From Conchiformibius sp. (GTDB lineage Bacteria; Pseudomonadota; Gammaproteobacteria; Burkholderiales; Neisseriaceae), in NCBI GenBank assembly GCA_029984035.1, contig JASBYJ010000007.1, positions 40,110 to 104,109 on the forward strand: a DNA stretch of 64,000 nt, in the 5' to 3' direction. The notes beneath the pieces are model-generated. The model ran no database searches and was not told the origin of the DNA. It saw only the letters and a program-made list of their open reading frames with translations. A program made the translations under genes and the position numbers. This document shows, in pieces, positions 17,019-24,979 of this stretch. Position 1 is the stretch's first letter. The number at the start of each line of letters is the position of its first letter.

Positions 17019-17051
17019 AGGCTGCCTGAAAACTGTTCAGGCAGCTTTTTT
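17019..17051 (+). terminator. Uptake-sequence-pair terminator after asd
   Basis: AGGCTGCCTGAA (17019-17030) and TTCAGGCAGC (17036-17045) form the stem and TTTTTT follows. The T-run touches the end of the decayed gene on the opposite strand. Confidence 0.85.
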
Positions 17052-17330
17052 CAGATTGTTTTATTGACAAATCCGCGTGCTTTGGCATATTTGACGTTAC
17101 AGGCTTCAAAACGATTTAAATCGCCGACATCTTGGTTGGGTTTTTGCAAGCGGCTGCGCTTCCAATGGGTCCTGATATCGGTTGAGTTTGGTTTGAAAGT
17201 CATTTAAAGCGCAAAGCGCATCTGCATCTCAAAAACTGCTGCCGTCATTGGCTTCGGGAAGAAAATAATCGGAAAGACTTTTAGCGGATTGTGCTAATTC
17301 TTTAAGACAGTTGAAAATGGTGATATTCAT
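17051..17330 (-). pseudogene. Decayed small gene, one stop and one frameshift
   Basis: On the minus strand an ATG at 17330 with an AAGGAG ribosome site opens MNITIFNCLKELAQSAKSLS...EANDGSSF, which meets TGA; the same frame then continues DADALCALNDFQTKLNRYQD. After a one-base shift it reads HWKRSRLQKPNQDVGDLNRFEACNVKYAKARGFVNKTI and stops at 17051. Read across both lesions it would give a single hydrophilic protein of about 92 residues. I do not recognise the family. The good ribosome site and smooth protein character suggest recent decay of a once-real gene. Confidence 0.6.
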
Positions 17331-17333
17331 AAG

Positions 17334-17371
17334 AAAAGCTCCTTAAACATGATGAACGTTTAGGAGCTTTT
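17334..17371. terminator. Hairpin covering the ribosome site of the decayed gene
   Basis: AAAAGCTCCTTAAAC (17334-17348) and GTTTAGGAGCTTTT (17357-17370) pair with a single-base bulge. On the minus strand the 3' arm contains the AAGGAG ribosome site of the decayed gene and ends in TTTTC, so it could hide the site or act as a terminator. On the plus strand TTTTATATTTT follows. Confidence 0.6.
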
Positions 17372-17526
17372 ATATTTTGGGTTTTTGCTTATATATCAGC
17401 CCCTAAATGGAGCTTGCGATATACAAGGCAGCTTTTTTTGATGAATGTCGCGGGTTGGTACAAGAAAGTCTTTTAATTCTGTTGATTTGATTTCTTTGAA
17501 ACGGTTCTAATAAATAGCGGGGCGGA

Positions 17527-18312
17527 TTAAGCGATTGCCGCTTTAAATTCTGACACCAATTGCGCTGCGCGTTCGGCTGCCTGCTGCGGATATGCTTCGA
17601 TTTCGCGTACGATGCGGCTGCCGATAATCACGGCATCGCTCACTGCCGCAATTTTCGCAGCATCTTCCGTATTGCTGATGCCGAAACCTACGCCGATAGG
17701 GAGGTCGATGTGTCGGCGCAATACGGAAAGTTTTGCTGCCACTTGGCCAATATCGAGTTCGGACGAACCGGTAACGCCTTTGAGCGAAACGTAATATACA
17801 AAACCGCCTGCCCGCCGGGCGATTTCCTGCATTCTGTGTTCTGAAGTGGTGGGCGCAATTAAGAAGATACAGTCAATGCCGTATTCGGCCAAAGCGTTTT
17901 GCAGCGGCGCGATGGATTCAATCGGGCAATCCACCGTTAAAACTCCGTCCACTCCGACTTGTGCGGCGGCTTGAGCGAAAGCGGCATAGCCCATTTTGTG
18001 TATCGGATTTAAATAACCCATCAAAATGACAGGCGTATCCTGATTGTGTTCGCGAAAACGGCCGACAGCCGCCAATACGTCGCGCAAAGAAGTACCGCCT
18101 GCCAAAGCCCGTTCGCTGGCACGCTGAATCACAGCACCGTCAGCCATCGGGTCGGAAAACGGAATACCCACTTCCAAAATGTCCGCACCCGCCTGCGCCA
18201 TTGCCGTCATGATGGCGACAGTGGCCTCCAAATCGGGATCGCCTGCCGTAATGTAGGGAATCAATGCCTTGCGTTGCCCTAAAGCCTGAAAAGTTTTGCT
18301 GATGCGGTTCAT
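17527..18312 (-). CDS. trpA: Tryptophan synthase alpha subunit
   Basis: A protein of 261 residues that splits indole-3-glycerol phosphate into indole and glyceraldehyde-3-phosphate, the indole going to TrpB. The TIM barrel shows both catalytic acids: ILEVGIPFSDPMADG with Glu and Asp, and substrate loops GVDGVLTVDCPIES and FLIAPTTSEHRM, with phosphate binding at GVGFGISNTEDA. I chose the ATG at 18312 although the frame is open to 18477, since MNRISKTFQALGQRKALIPYITAGDP is the family start. trpB is not adjacent, and trpC lies 3 kb away, so the trp genes are dispersed here. Confidence 0.96.
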   Translation of the reverse strand: MNRISKTFQALGQRKALIPYITAGDPDLEATVAIMTAMAQAGADILEVGIPFSDPMADGAVIQRASERALAGGTSLRDVLAAVGRFREHNQDTPVILMGYLNPIHKMGYAAFAQAAAQVGVDGVLTVDCPIESIAPLQNALAEYGIDCIFLIAPTTSEHRMQEIARRAGGFVYYVSLKGVTGSSELDIGQVAAKLSVLRRHIDLPIGVGFGISNTEDAAKIAAVSDAVIIGSRIVREIEAYPQQAAERAAQLVSEFKAAIA

Positions 18313-18342
18313 GGTTGTGTTCCCGAAATGTGTAAAGTGTTG

Positions 18343-18372
18343 ATTATAGTCAAGAGCGGTATGAAGCATCAA
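18343..18372 (-). promoter_or_regulatory. Candidate promoter of trpA
   Basis: On the minus strand TTGATG (18367-18372) and a perfect TATAAT (18343-18348) are 18 bp apart, about 30 bp upstream of the trpA ATG. This supports separate transcription of trpA and the 18312 start. No trp operator or leader peptide was recognised. Confidence 0.55.
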
Positions 18373-18672
18373 ATTAGAAGCGCAATAGTGGATAGTGATG
18401 ATAGAAATCGGAGTGTATGCGGACTGTAGAACAACAGTGAGGATTGGGACAGTGTTATCTATGGGGACGGCATACATATTGAAGGCGTGTGTTTGATATT
18501 GTCCGTCGTTGTAGGTGTCGTATGTGAAATGGCTGGTTGTAACAGTATAATCATGTTGGAATGCTGTCTGTCGGGTGACGATGTTTGACGATTATGCTGA
18601 ATTGATACCGATTGTTTTTTATTTCGATTAATCGAATTGAAGCCATACCCTGATGAGTTGATATCAATAAAT
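18373..18672. other. Intergenic region, no gene seen
   Basis: About 300 bp between the trpA promoter and the uptake-sequence pair that ends lpdA. AT-rich with scattered short repeats; I see no ORF, RNA or clear regulatory signal. Confidence 0.5.
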
Positions 18673-18713
18673 CAGGCTGCCTGAAACGGGAAAAATCCGT
18701 TTTCAGGCAGCCC
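18673..18713. terminator. Inverted uptake-sequence pair after lpdA
   Basis: AGGCTGCCTGAAACGG (from 18673) pairs with CCGTTTTCAGGCAGCC (ending 18712). Together with lpdA ending at 18731 on the minus strand, it is placed as a terminator, though the T-tail is poor. Confidence 0.6.
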
Positions 18714-18730
18714 GGACGTTTCAAAACGCC

Positions 18731-20527
18731 TTATTTGCGTTTGCGCTGCGGCGGCAAATCGGTACACACGCCGAGTGCCACTTCCGCCGCCATGCCGATG
18801 CTTTCGCCCAAAGTCGGATGCGGGTGAATGGTTTTGCCGATGTCTTCGGCGTCGCAGCCCATTTCAATCGCCAAACAGATTTCGCCAATCATGTCGCCCG
18901 CGTGCGTGCCGACCATGCCGCCGCCGATGATGCGCCCCGTTTCCGCGTCAAAAATCAGCTTGGTAAAGCCTTCGTCCCGACCGTTGGCGATGGCGCGACC
19001 GCTCGCCGCCCATGGGAATACGGACTTGGTAATTTTGATGTTGTCGCGTTTGGCGATTTCTTCGGTAACGCCCACCCACGCCACTTCGGGGTCGGTGTAC
19101 GCCACGCCCGGAATCACGCGGGCATCAAAATAGGCTTTGTGTCCGGCGCAGTTTTCGGCGGCAACGTGTCCTTCATGCACGGCTTTGTGCGCCAGCATCG
19201 GTTGTCCGACCACGTCGCCGATGGCGTAAATATGGGGAACGTTGGTGCGCTGTTGTTTGTCCACTTCAATAAAGCCGCGCTCGGTAACGGCCACGCCCGC
19301 TTTGTCCGCGCCGCACAGTTTGCCGTTGGGCGCACGTCCCGCCGCCACCAGCACCATATCGTAACGTTGCGGCTCTTGCGGGGCTTTTTCGCCTTCAAAC
19401 GATACGTAAATGCCGTCCGCTTTGGCTTCCACGGCAACGGTTTTGGTGTTGGTCATGATGTTGTCAAAGCGGTGGGCGTTCATTTTTTCCCACACTTTTA
19501 CCAAGTCGCGGTCTGCGCCCTGCATCAGTCCGTCCATCATTTCCACCACGTCAAGGCGCGTGCCGAGCGTGCTGTACACCGTACCCATTTCCAAACCGAT
19601 GATGCCGCCGCCGATAATCAGCATTTTTTCAGGCAGCTTGCCGCCGTTTTGACGCAATTCCAATGCGCCCGTGCTGTCCACAATGCGCGGGTCTTGCGGA
19701 ATAAACGGCAGATTCACCACGCGGCTGCCCACGGCGATGATGGCGTTTTTAAAGGCGATGGTTTTGCTTTCGCCCGTTTCGGCGGCTTGTTCGTATTGGC
19801 TGCTTTCGGTCAGGGCAACTTTGATGTGGTTGGCGGAAACAAATTCGCCGCGTCCGCGAATAATGTCCACTTTCCGCGCTTTGGCCATGCCCGCCAAACC
19901 GCCGGTGAGTTTGCCAATCACTTTTTCTTTGTAAGCGCGAAGTTGGTCAATATCAATTTCGGGTTCGGGGTATTTGATGCCGTTGGCGGCAAGGTGTTTC
20001 ACTTCGTCAATCACCGCCGCGTTGTGCAACAGGGCTTTGGACGGAATACAGCCCACGTTCAAACACACGCCGCCCAAAGTGGCGTATTGCTCGACAATGG
20101 CGGTTTTCAAACCGGCATCGGCGGCGGCAAACGCGGCGGAATAACCGCCCGGCCCGCCGCCGAGCACCACCACATCGTATTCGGCATCGCTGCTGCCGGA
20201 GAACGCGGCGGCTTGCGGCGCGGGCGCGGCTGCCTGAACGGGTGCAGCTTGTTCGCTTTTTTCAGACGGCGCGGCGGCGGGCGCACCGGCGGCGGCCTCA
20301 ATCACGGCAATCACGCCGCCTTCGGAAATTTTGCCGCCCACCGCCACTTTCACTTCTTTCACCACGCCTGCGGCTTCGGCGGGAACGTCCATGGTCGCCT
20401 TGTCGGTTTCCAGCGTAATCAGCGTGTCTTCCACGTTTACCGTGTCGCCCGCCTTGATTTCCACGGCGATAACGTCCACGTTTTCGTGTCCGCCGATGTC
20501 GGGGACTTTCAGTTCAATCAAGCTCAT
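18731..20527 (-). CDS. lpdA: Dihydrolipoamide dehydrogenase with N-terminal lipoyl domain (P64k type)
   Basis: A protein of 598 residues, the E3 component of 2-oxoacid dehydrogenases. It reoxidises lipoamide with FAD and NAD+. The N-terminal lipoyl domain (1-80) has the lipoylated Lys in ITLETDKATMDVPAE. An Ala/Pro linker (~82-112) leads to the E3 fold: FAD site YDVVVLGGGPGGYSAAFAAADAG, redox disulfide GGVCLNVGCIPSKALLHN, NAD site MLIIGGGIIGLEMGTVYSTLG, and the C-terminal catalytic HPHPTLGESIGMA. The fused lipoyl domain is as in the meningococcal P64k antigen. GC content is higher than its neighbours. aceE and aceF are not in this window. Confidence 0.97.
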   Translation of the reverse strand: MSLIELKVPDIGGHENVDVIAVEIKAGDTVNVEDTLITLETDKATMDVPAEAAGVVKEVKVAVGGKISEGGVIAVIEAAAGAPAAAPSEKSEQAAPVQAAAPAPQAAAFSGSSDAEYDVVVLGGGPGGYSAAFAAADAGLKTAIVEQYATLGGVCLNVGCIPSKALLHNAAVIDEVKHLAANGIKYPEPEIDIDQLRAYKEKVIGKLTGGLAGMAKARKVDIIRGRGEFVSANHIKVALTESSQYEQAAETGESKTIAFKNAIIAVGSRVVNLPFIPQDPRIVDSTGALELRQNGGKLPEKMLIIGGGIIGLEMGTVYSTLGTRLDVVEMMDGLMQGADRDLVKVWEKMNAHRFDNIMTNTKTVAVEAKADGIYVSFEGEKAPQEPQRYDMVLVAAGRAPNGKLCGADKAGVAVTERGFIEVDKQQRTNVPHIYAIGDVVGQPMLAHKAVHEGHVAAENCAGHKAYFDARVIPGVAYTDPEVAWVGVTEEIAKRDNIKITKSVFPWAASGRAIANGRDEGFTKLIFDAETGRIIGGGMVGTHAGDMIGEICLAIEMGCDAEDIGKTIHPHPTLGESIGMAAEVALGVCTDLPPQRKRK

Positions 20528-20732
20528 GTTTTGGCCTTTCTCAAGTTAGTTATCAAGTCGGTATATTCTTGAAATTCAAATTTTTTGTTCGGATGCGTTT
20601 TTATATGGCTTAGGTTTCCAATTGTTTGGCTTGGAAGCGTATTGAACCATAAGCAAAATATATGATGGTACTTTGGTTGCGTGCGATTATAACGCAAAAG
20701 CCGTTTGAGAAAGCTTCAGGCTGCCTGAAAGG

Positions 20733-21176
20733 CTAACGGCATGATAAGTGTACCGCCAGTTCCTGAAAACTTTGCTCTAATGCGAGACATTCTTGCTCGT
20801 TGGGATTTTGGGCGGTGATTTCTTGTCGTGCCTCTTCGTGCAGGCGCAGCAGATGGGGGGCGTCGTCTCCTTGTTGTCGGAAACATGCTGTTGCTTGTCG
20901 GAAATAGCGGCGGCAGCTTTCAGGCAGCGTGGCGGATTCGGTTGCGGTAACGGTATCGGGCGGAGTAACGGTATCGGTCGGGAATGGTACGGTTGATATG
21001 GGGGTGTCGGTTGTTTTGGGCAGGGCGTCGAGAATGTTGTCTTGCCTGTCGTTGTAGTGCAGCAGGGGCTGTGCGGCAGATGCGGTTTCTGTTCGGGGTT
21101 CGGGTGTGCAGCCTGTAAGCGGCAGGCTCAGCAGGGTGAAGGAAAATAGGGCTGCCTGAAGATGTAATATATTCAT
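20733..21176 (-). CDS. Cys-rich lipoprotein coupled to trpC
   Basis: A protein of 147 residues. Signal MNILHLQAALFSFTLLSLPLTGC gives lipobox LTGC (Cys ~23). A low-complexity Thr/Pro/Asp stretch (~45-80) follows, then a compact C-terminal domain framed by four Cys: SCRRYFRQATACF, ECLALEQSF and LSCR. This looks like a small disulfide-stabilised fold; it vaguely recalls the DUF5339-type lipoproteins, but I am not sure. Its ATG overlaps the trpC stop codon by 4 bp (ATGA), so translation is probably coupled to trpC. Confidence 0.78.
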   Translation of the reverse strand: MNILHLQAALFSFTLLSLPLTGCTPEPRTETASAAQPLLHYNDRQDNILDALPKTTDTPISTVPFPTDTVTPPDTVTATESATLPESCRRYFRQATACFRQQGDDAPHLLRLHEEARQEITAQNPNEQECLALEQSFQELAVHLSCR

Positions 21177-21958
21177 TTAAAAAGTTTTCGTACTTCTGCG
21201 GTGATGTCGGCGGCGCGCATAAAGGTTTCGCCGATGAGAAAGGTGTGCACGCCGTGCCGTTGCATGAAGTCAATGTCTGCTTTGCTGCGTATGCCGCTTT
21301 CGGTGACGGGTATGCTGCCTGAAAGGTGGGGCAGTAGGCGCAGGGTTTGCTGTAAATCTACTTCAAATGTGCGTAGGTTGCGGTTGTTGACGCCGCGCAG
21401 GGGGGTGGTGAGACGGCGGCATTTTTCGAGTTCGCTTTCATCGTGCAGCTCGAGTAATACGGACATACCGAGTTGGTGGGCGGTATGTTCCAGATGCTGT
21501 AGGGTGTTTTCGTCCAATGCGGCGGCGATGAGTAATACGGCATCTGCGCCCCATGCGCGTGCCTGCCAGATTTGGTATTCGTCGATGATGAAGTCTTTGC
21601 GCAGTACGGGCAGGGATACGGCTGACCGGGCTTCACGCAGATATTCGGGTGAGCCTTGGAAGTAGGGCGTATCGGTGAGTACCGACAGGCAGGCTGCACC
21701 TGCGGCTTGATAGGCGCGTGCGTGTTCGGTGGGGTGAAAGTCGGGGCGTATCAGGCCTTTGGATGGACTGGCTTTTTTGATTTCCGCGATGAGTGCGGGT
21801 TGTCCGAGTGCGTGTTTGGCGCGGATGGCTTCGATGAAATGGCGTACCGGCGGTGCTTCGGCTGCCTGAAGGCGTAATACGTCAAGCGGTTGGGCGGCTT
21901 TGGCGGCGGCTATTTCTTCGGCTTTGGTGGTTAGGATTTTTTGTAGGATGTCGGACAT
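21173..21958 (-). CDS. trpC: Indole-3-glycerol phosphate synthase
   Basis: A protein of 261 residues, monofunctional TrpC. It closes the indole ring of CdRP to give indole-3-glycerol phosphate. Catalytic Lys in ALIAEIKKASPSKGLI and in LPVLRKDFIIDEYQIW, Glu in VLLELHDESEL, and the phosphate loop GVNNRNLRTFEVD and VTESGIRSKADI are all visible. I chose ATG 21958 (MSDILQKILTTKAEEI) over the longer frame to 22027. It is sandwiched between two lipoprotein genes, 8 bp after one and overlapping the other, an odd context for a biosynthetic enzyme. Confidence 0.96.
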   Translation of the reverse strand: MSDILQKILTTKAEEIAAAKAAQPLDVLRLQAAEAPPVRHFIEAIRAKHALGQPALIAEIKKASPSKGLIRPDFHPTEHARAYQAAGAACLSVLTDTPYFQGSPEYLREARSAVSLPVLRKDFIIDEYQIWQARAWGADAVLLIAAALDENTLQHLEHTAHQLGMSVLLELHDESELEKCRRLTTPLRGVNNRNLRTFEVDLQQTLRLLPHLSGSIPVTESGIRSKADIDFMQRHGVHTFLIGETFMRAADITAEVRKLFK

Positions 21959-21966
21959 GGTGCGGC

Positions 21967-23031
21967 TCAATCTATGCTGTATCCGTTGAGATAGCGGGTG
22001 CGTTCGCGGGTGAGGCGGGTATCGCACTGCATCAGCAGATATAGGGTTTCGGTATCGTTACTGCCTTGTGCAGCGGTGCTGCGGCAGCTTTGTTGTCTTT
22101 GTTTTTCCCAGTTTTTTTGTTCGTTAAACAGGTCTTTCTGGATTTCGGGACTGATTTTGTTCCATGCGGCAATCAGTGCGGCGGAGGCTGCCTGATGCGC
22201 TTGCCGTGCGGCTGCTACATCGTTGTCGCCGATGTTGAGACGGTGTCCGTTTTCGGGGGTTAGAACGGTATGGGGAGCTGCGGTGTTTGGGGTCGGGCTG
22301 CCTGAAAGTGTCAGGTCGGCATTGTCGGGCAGTGGAAAGGCGGTAGTGGTGTTGTCGGAAGGGGAAAAATCGGGCAGTGTGATGACGGGTAGGGTTTCGG
22401 TGTTGCAGTCGGGAGATGCAATGGTATGCGATGTGTTTTGGAGTATTTGTAATGCGTTTTCGCGGCGGATAACGTTGCCGTTGGTTTCTAAAAGCTCTTT
22501 CACGCCATAGCCTGACAGGGCTTTTGCCAACAGTTTGGCATGTGTGTTGAGTGTGGCGGTGATGTCGCTGTTTTCTGGGTATTCCAAAACGAAATGCAGG
22601 GTATTGTCTTTCAGGCTGCCGTTTGCGGAAAGGGGGTTCAGGCAGCGTTCGAGTATGGCCGAAGGGGTGGGCAGGCCCAATAAGGGTGCGTTGGTTTGCG
22701 CTTGCTGCCAGATGTGTCCGGGCAGGGTGATGCTGATGTTGCTGCGGCAGTTTTTGCCGTTGCTGTCGGTTTGGCTTTGAACGGTGAGTTGTGCGGCGGC
22801 GGCGATGAGTTTGTCGGCATCGATGAAACGGTAGCTGTCTTTGGCTGCCAACAGTTGTGCTTCGGAAGCAATGGTTTGCCTGAAAGTATCTTGAATTTGG
22901 CGGTTCAGGTTCTCTTGATGATTGTTGTGGCAGCCTGGAGCCGGTGTTGCCGGTTCGGGCTTGCAGGCAGCCAAAAAGACTGATACTGCCAAGCAGAATA
23001 AAAGCGGTATGTTTGGGAAGCGGTAAGACAT
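21967..23031 (-). CDS. Lipoprotein with LprI-like C-terminal domain
   Basis: A protein of 354 residues from the ATG at 23031. Signal MSYRFPNIPLLFCLAVSVFLAAC has lipobox LAAC (Cys ~23). Mature cysteines occur in GCHNNH, NCRSN, RCLNP, DCNTE, SCRST and QCDTR. The last ~90 residues, AAWNKISPEIQKDLFNEQKNWEKQRQQSCR...MQCDTRLTRERTRYL, match the layout of the lysozyme-inhibitor LprI / DUF1311 domain (Trp-Lys-Arg helix and two Cys). The middle part is not recognised. It sits between dsbD (34 bp) and trpC (8 bp) in one apparent operon. The inhibitor role is only a family guess. Confidence 0.78.
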   Translation of the reverse strand: MSYRFPNIPLLFCLAVSVFLAACKPEPATPAPGCHNNHQENLNRQIQDTFRQTIASEAQLLAAKDSYRFIDADKLIAAAAQLTVQSQTDSNGKNCRSNISITLPGHIWQQAQTNAPLLGLPTPSAILERCLNPLSANGSLKDNTLHFVLEYPENSDITATLNTHAKLLAKALSGYGVKELLETNGNVIRRENALQILQNTSHTIASPDCNTETLPVITLPDFSPSDNTTTAFPLPDNADLTLSGSPTPNTAAPHTVLTPENGHRLNIGDNDVAAARQAHQAASAALIAAWNKISPEIQKDLFNEQKNWEKQRQQSCRSTAAQGSNDTETLYLLMQCDTRLTRERTRYLNGYSID

Positions 23032-23065
23032 GCGGTAGTTTCCGTATGGTTTCAGGCTGCCTGAA

Positions 23066-24880
23066 TTATTGCGTGTGCTGTTTGGCGGCCATGCTTTGCC
23101 ACCATGCAATAAAGCTTTCGCCGTCCAGAAATCCGGCAACCGGCTCGCTGTGCCGTCCGTCTGCGTAAACGGCAAACAGGGCGGGCAGACCGTATGCGCC
23201 GTATTCTTTGAGTAAGGCGCGTTGTTCTTCGGTATTGGAGCTGACATCTATTTGGAACAGTCTGTCCATCGGTACGGCTGCCCGAACATCGGTGCGGCTG
23301 AAGGTTTTGGCTTCCATTTCGCGGCAGGTAACGCACCAGTCTGCATAAAAATCAAGCATAACGGGTAAAGTCGGATTATTTTGCAAGGCTGATTGCATGG
23401 CGGTGCGCAGTTCGGCTACGCTGCTGTATCTGTGTATCGGATGCTGCTTATTTTCAGCGGGTGCGTAAAGGCGCAGGAAGTCGTGCAGATGCGTGGTTTT
23501 ACCCATACTGCTTTGATAGCCGAACCATAGTCCGCCCATTGCCAACAGGGCGGCAATGAGGGAAGCTGCGGCTTTCAGGCAGCCTGAAAGTTTGGCGGAA
23601 CGGTAAAACAGCCATAATGCAGGGGCAATCAGCAGCAGCGTATAAAGTATGGCCGAAACGGCGTAGCCTAAAAACGGTGCCGCCAGATACACTGCCACTG
23701 CCAGCAATAAAAAGCCGAATACGTAGCGGATGCCGTCCATCCATTCGCCCGCACGGGGCAGAATGTGGCCGCCGAACACGGCGATTGCTATCAGCGGCAG
23801 GCCTGTGCCCAATGCCAACGCATAGAGCAGCAGGCCGCCGAGCAAGGCATCACCGGTTTGGCCGATATAGCCCAAAGCGGCGGCAAGCGGCGGTGCGACA
23901 CAGGGGCCGACAATCAGTGCCGACAGTATGCCCATCACAAAAACCGATGCGGTGTGTCCGCCTGATAAGCGGTTGCTTTGGTTTTGGAAATAACTTTGTA
24001 TTGCGGCGGGCAGCTCCAAACGGAATGCGCCGAACATAGACAATGCCAGTATGGCCATCAGGGCGGCGGCTCCCAATACCACCCAAGCTTGTTGCAGCCA
24101 CACGGTGAGCAATGCGCCGGTCAGTCCGGCCAGTATGCCTGCGAGTGTGTAGCTGAATGCCAAACCTTGAACGTAAACGCAAGACAGGGCGAAAGCGCGG
24201 CGTTTGCTGCTGCGTTTGTCGCCCACTACGATACCGGAAACAATCGGCAACAGCGGATACATGCAGGCGGTGAAACTCAATCCGATGCCTGATAGAAAAA
24301 AGACCAATAAATTCAACCATAAATTATCGCGCGACAGTTTCAGGCTGCCTGAAACTTTTTCAGTAGGGTAAGGGAAAACACCGTTTGCCTGAACTGCCGC
24401 AGGTAACTTTTTTACCAATACATTTTCTGCTTCCGCCGTTTCGGGCATATACACGCCCACCCCGTTGATGTTGAAAACGGTTTCTGCGGGCGGATAACAC
24501 ACACCTGCTTCGGCACAGCCTTGATAGCTCACAGTCAGGCGGTAGTCAGAAGGTTTGCCGTTCAAGTAGGCCCACGATACAGAGGCATGGCGGTGGTAAA
24601 CCTGTTGCTTGCCGAAAAATTCGTCTTCTTTTTCTTCTGCCCGGCTGAATTGCGGTTTGCCCAACAGGCTTTCGGGAGCGGTGTGTGCGGCCATTTTGCT
24701 TTGATACAGGTAATAGCCGTCCGCCACTTGAAAATCAACTTGAACGCCTTGGTCGCTGACCAAAACGGTGGGGATAAAAGCCTGTTCGGGCGACAGCAGG
24801 TCATCGGGGTTTACGGCTGCCTGAAGCGGCAGGGTAAGGCTGAGCAACAAGGTAAGCAAAATGGCACGTATAAATTTCAT
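23066..24880 (-). CDS. dsbD: Thiol:disulfide interchange protein DsbD
   Basis: A protein of 604 residues that carries electrons from cytosolic thioredoxin to periplasmic reductases, supporting disulfide isomerisation and cytochrome c maturation. A signal peptide (1-21) precedes the N-terminal domain with its Cys pair in CAEAGVCYPP. About eight membrane helices (~190-440) contain the conserved Cys of FTACMYPLLPIVSG and VGPCVAPPLAAALG. The C-terminal thioredoxin domain has the active site FYADWCVTCREMEAKTF. It precedes the two Cys-rich lipoproteins and follows ccsA, which fits a periplasmic redox neighbourhood. Confidence 0.96.
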   Translation of the reverse strand: MKFIRAILLTLLLSLTLPLQAAVNPDDLLSPEQAFIPTVLVSDQGVQVDFQVADGYYLYQSKMAAHTAPESLLGKPQFSRAEEKEDEFFGKQQVYHRHASVSWAYLNGKPSDYRLTVSYQGCAEAGVCYPPAETVFNINGVGVYMPETAEAENVLVKKLPAAVQANGVFPYPTEKVSGSLKLSRDNLWLNLLVFFLSGIGLSFTACMYPLLPIVSGIVVGDKRSSKRRAFALSCVYVQGLAFSYTLAGILAGLTGALLTVWLQQAWVVLGAAALMAILALSMFGAFRLELPAAIQSYFQNQSNRLSGGHTASVFVMGILSALIVGPCVAPPLAAALGYIGQTGDALLGGLLLYALALGTGLPLIAIAVFGGHILPRAGEWMDGIRYVFGFLLLAVAVYLAAPFLGYAVSAILYTLLLIAPALWLFYRSAKLSGCLKAAASLIAALLAMGGLWFGYQSSMGKTTHLHDFLRLYAPAENKQHPIHRYSSVAELRTAMQSALQNNPTLPVMLDFYADWCVTCREMEAKTFSRTDVRAAVPMDRLFQIDVSSNTEEQRALLKEYGAYGLPALFAVYADGRHSEPVAGFLDGESFIAWWQSMAAKQHTQ

Positions 24881-24979
24881 GATTGCGGTATTTCTTGGTT
24901 TCTTAAATTCTTGCTGTGTGAAGATGTTTAGCCGGCCGCTGATGTTTTCAGGCAGCCTGAAAAGGTGTCGGGTTGTGTT

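Noticed and set aside
18818..20572. A 584-codon open frame antisense to lpdA
   Set aside because: It mirrors the strong codon bias of lpdA and its translation is a His/Phe/Ala-rich text with no known motifs, as expected for a shadow frame in GC-rich coding sequence.
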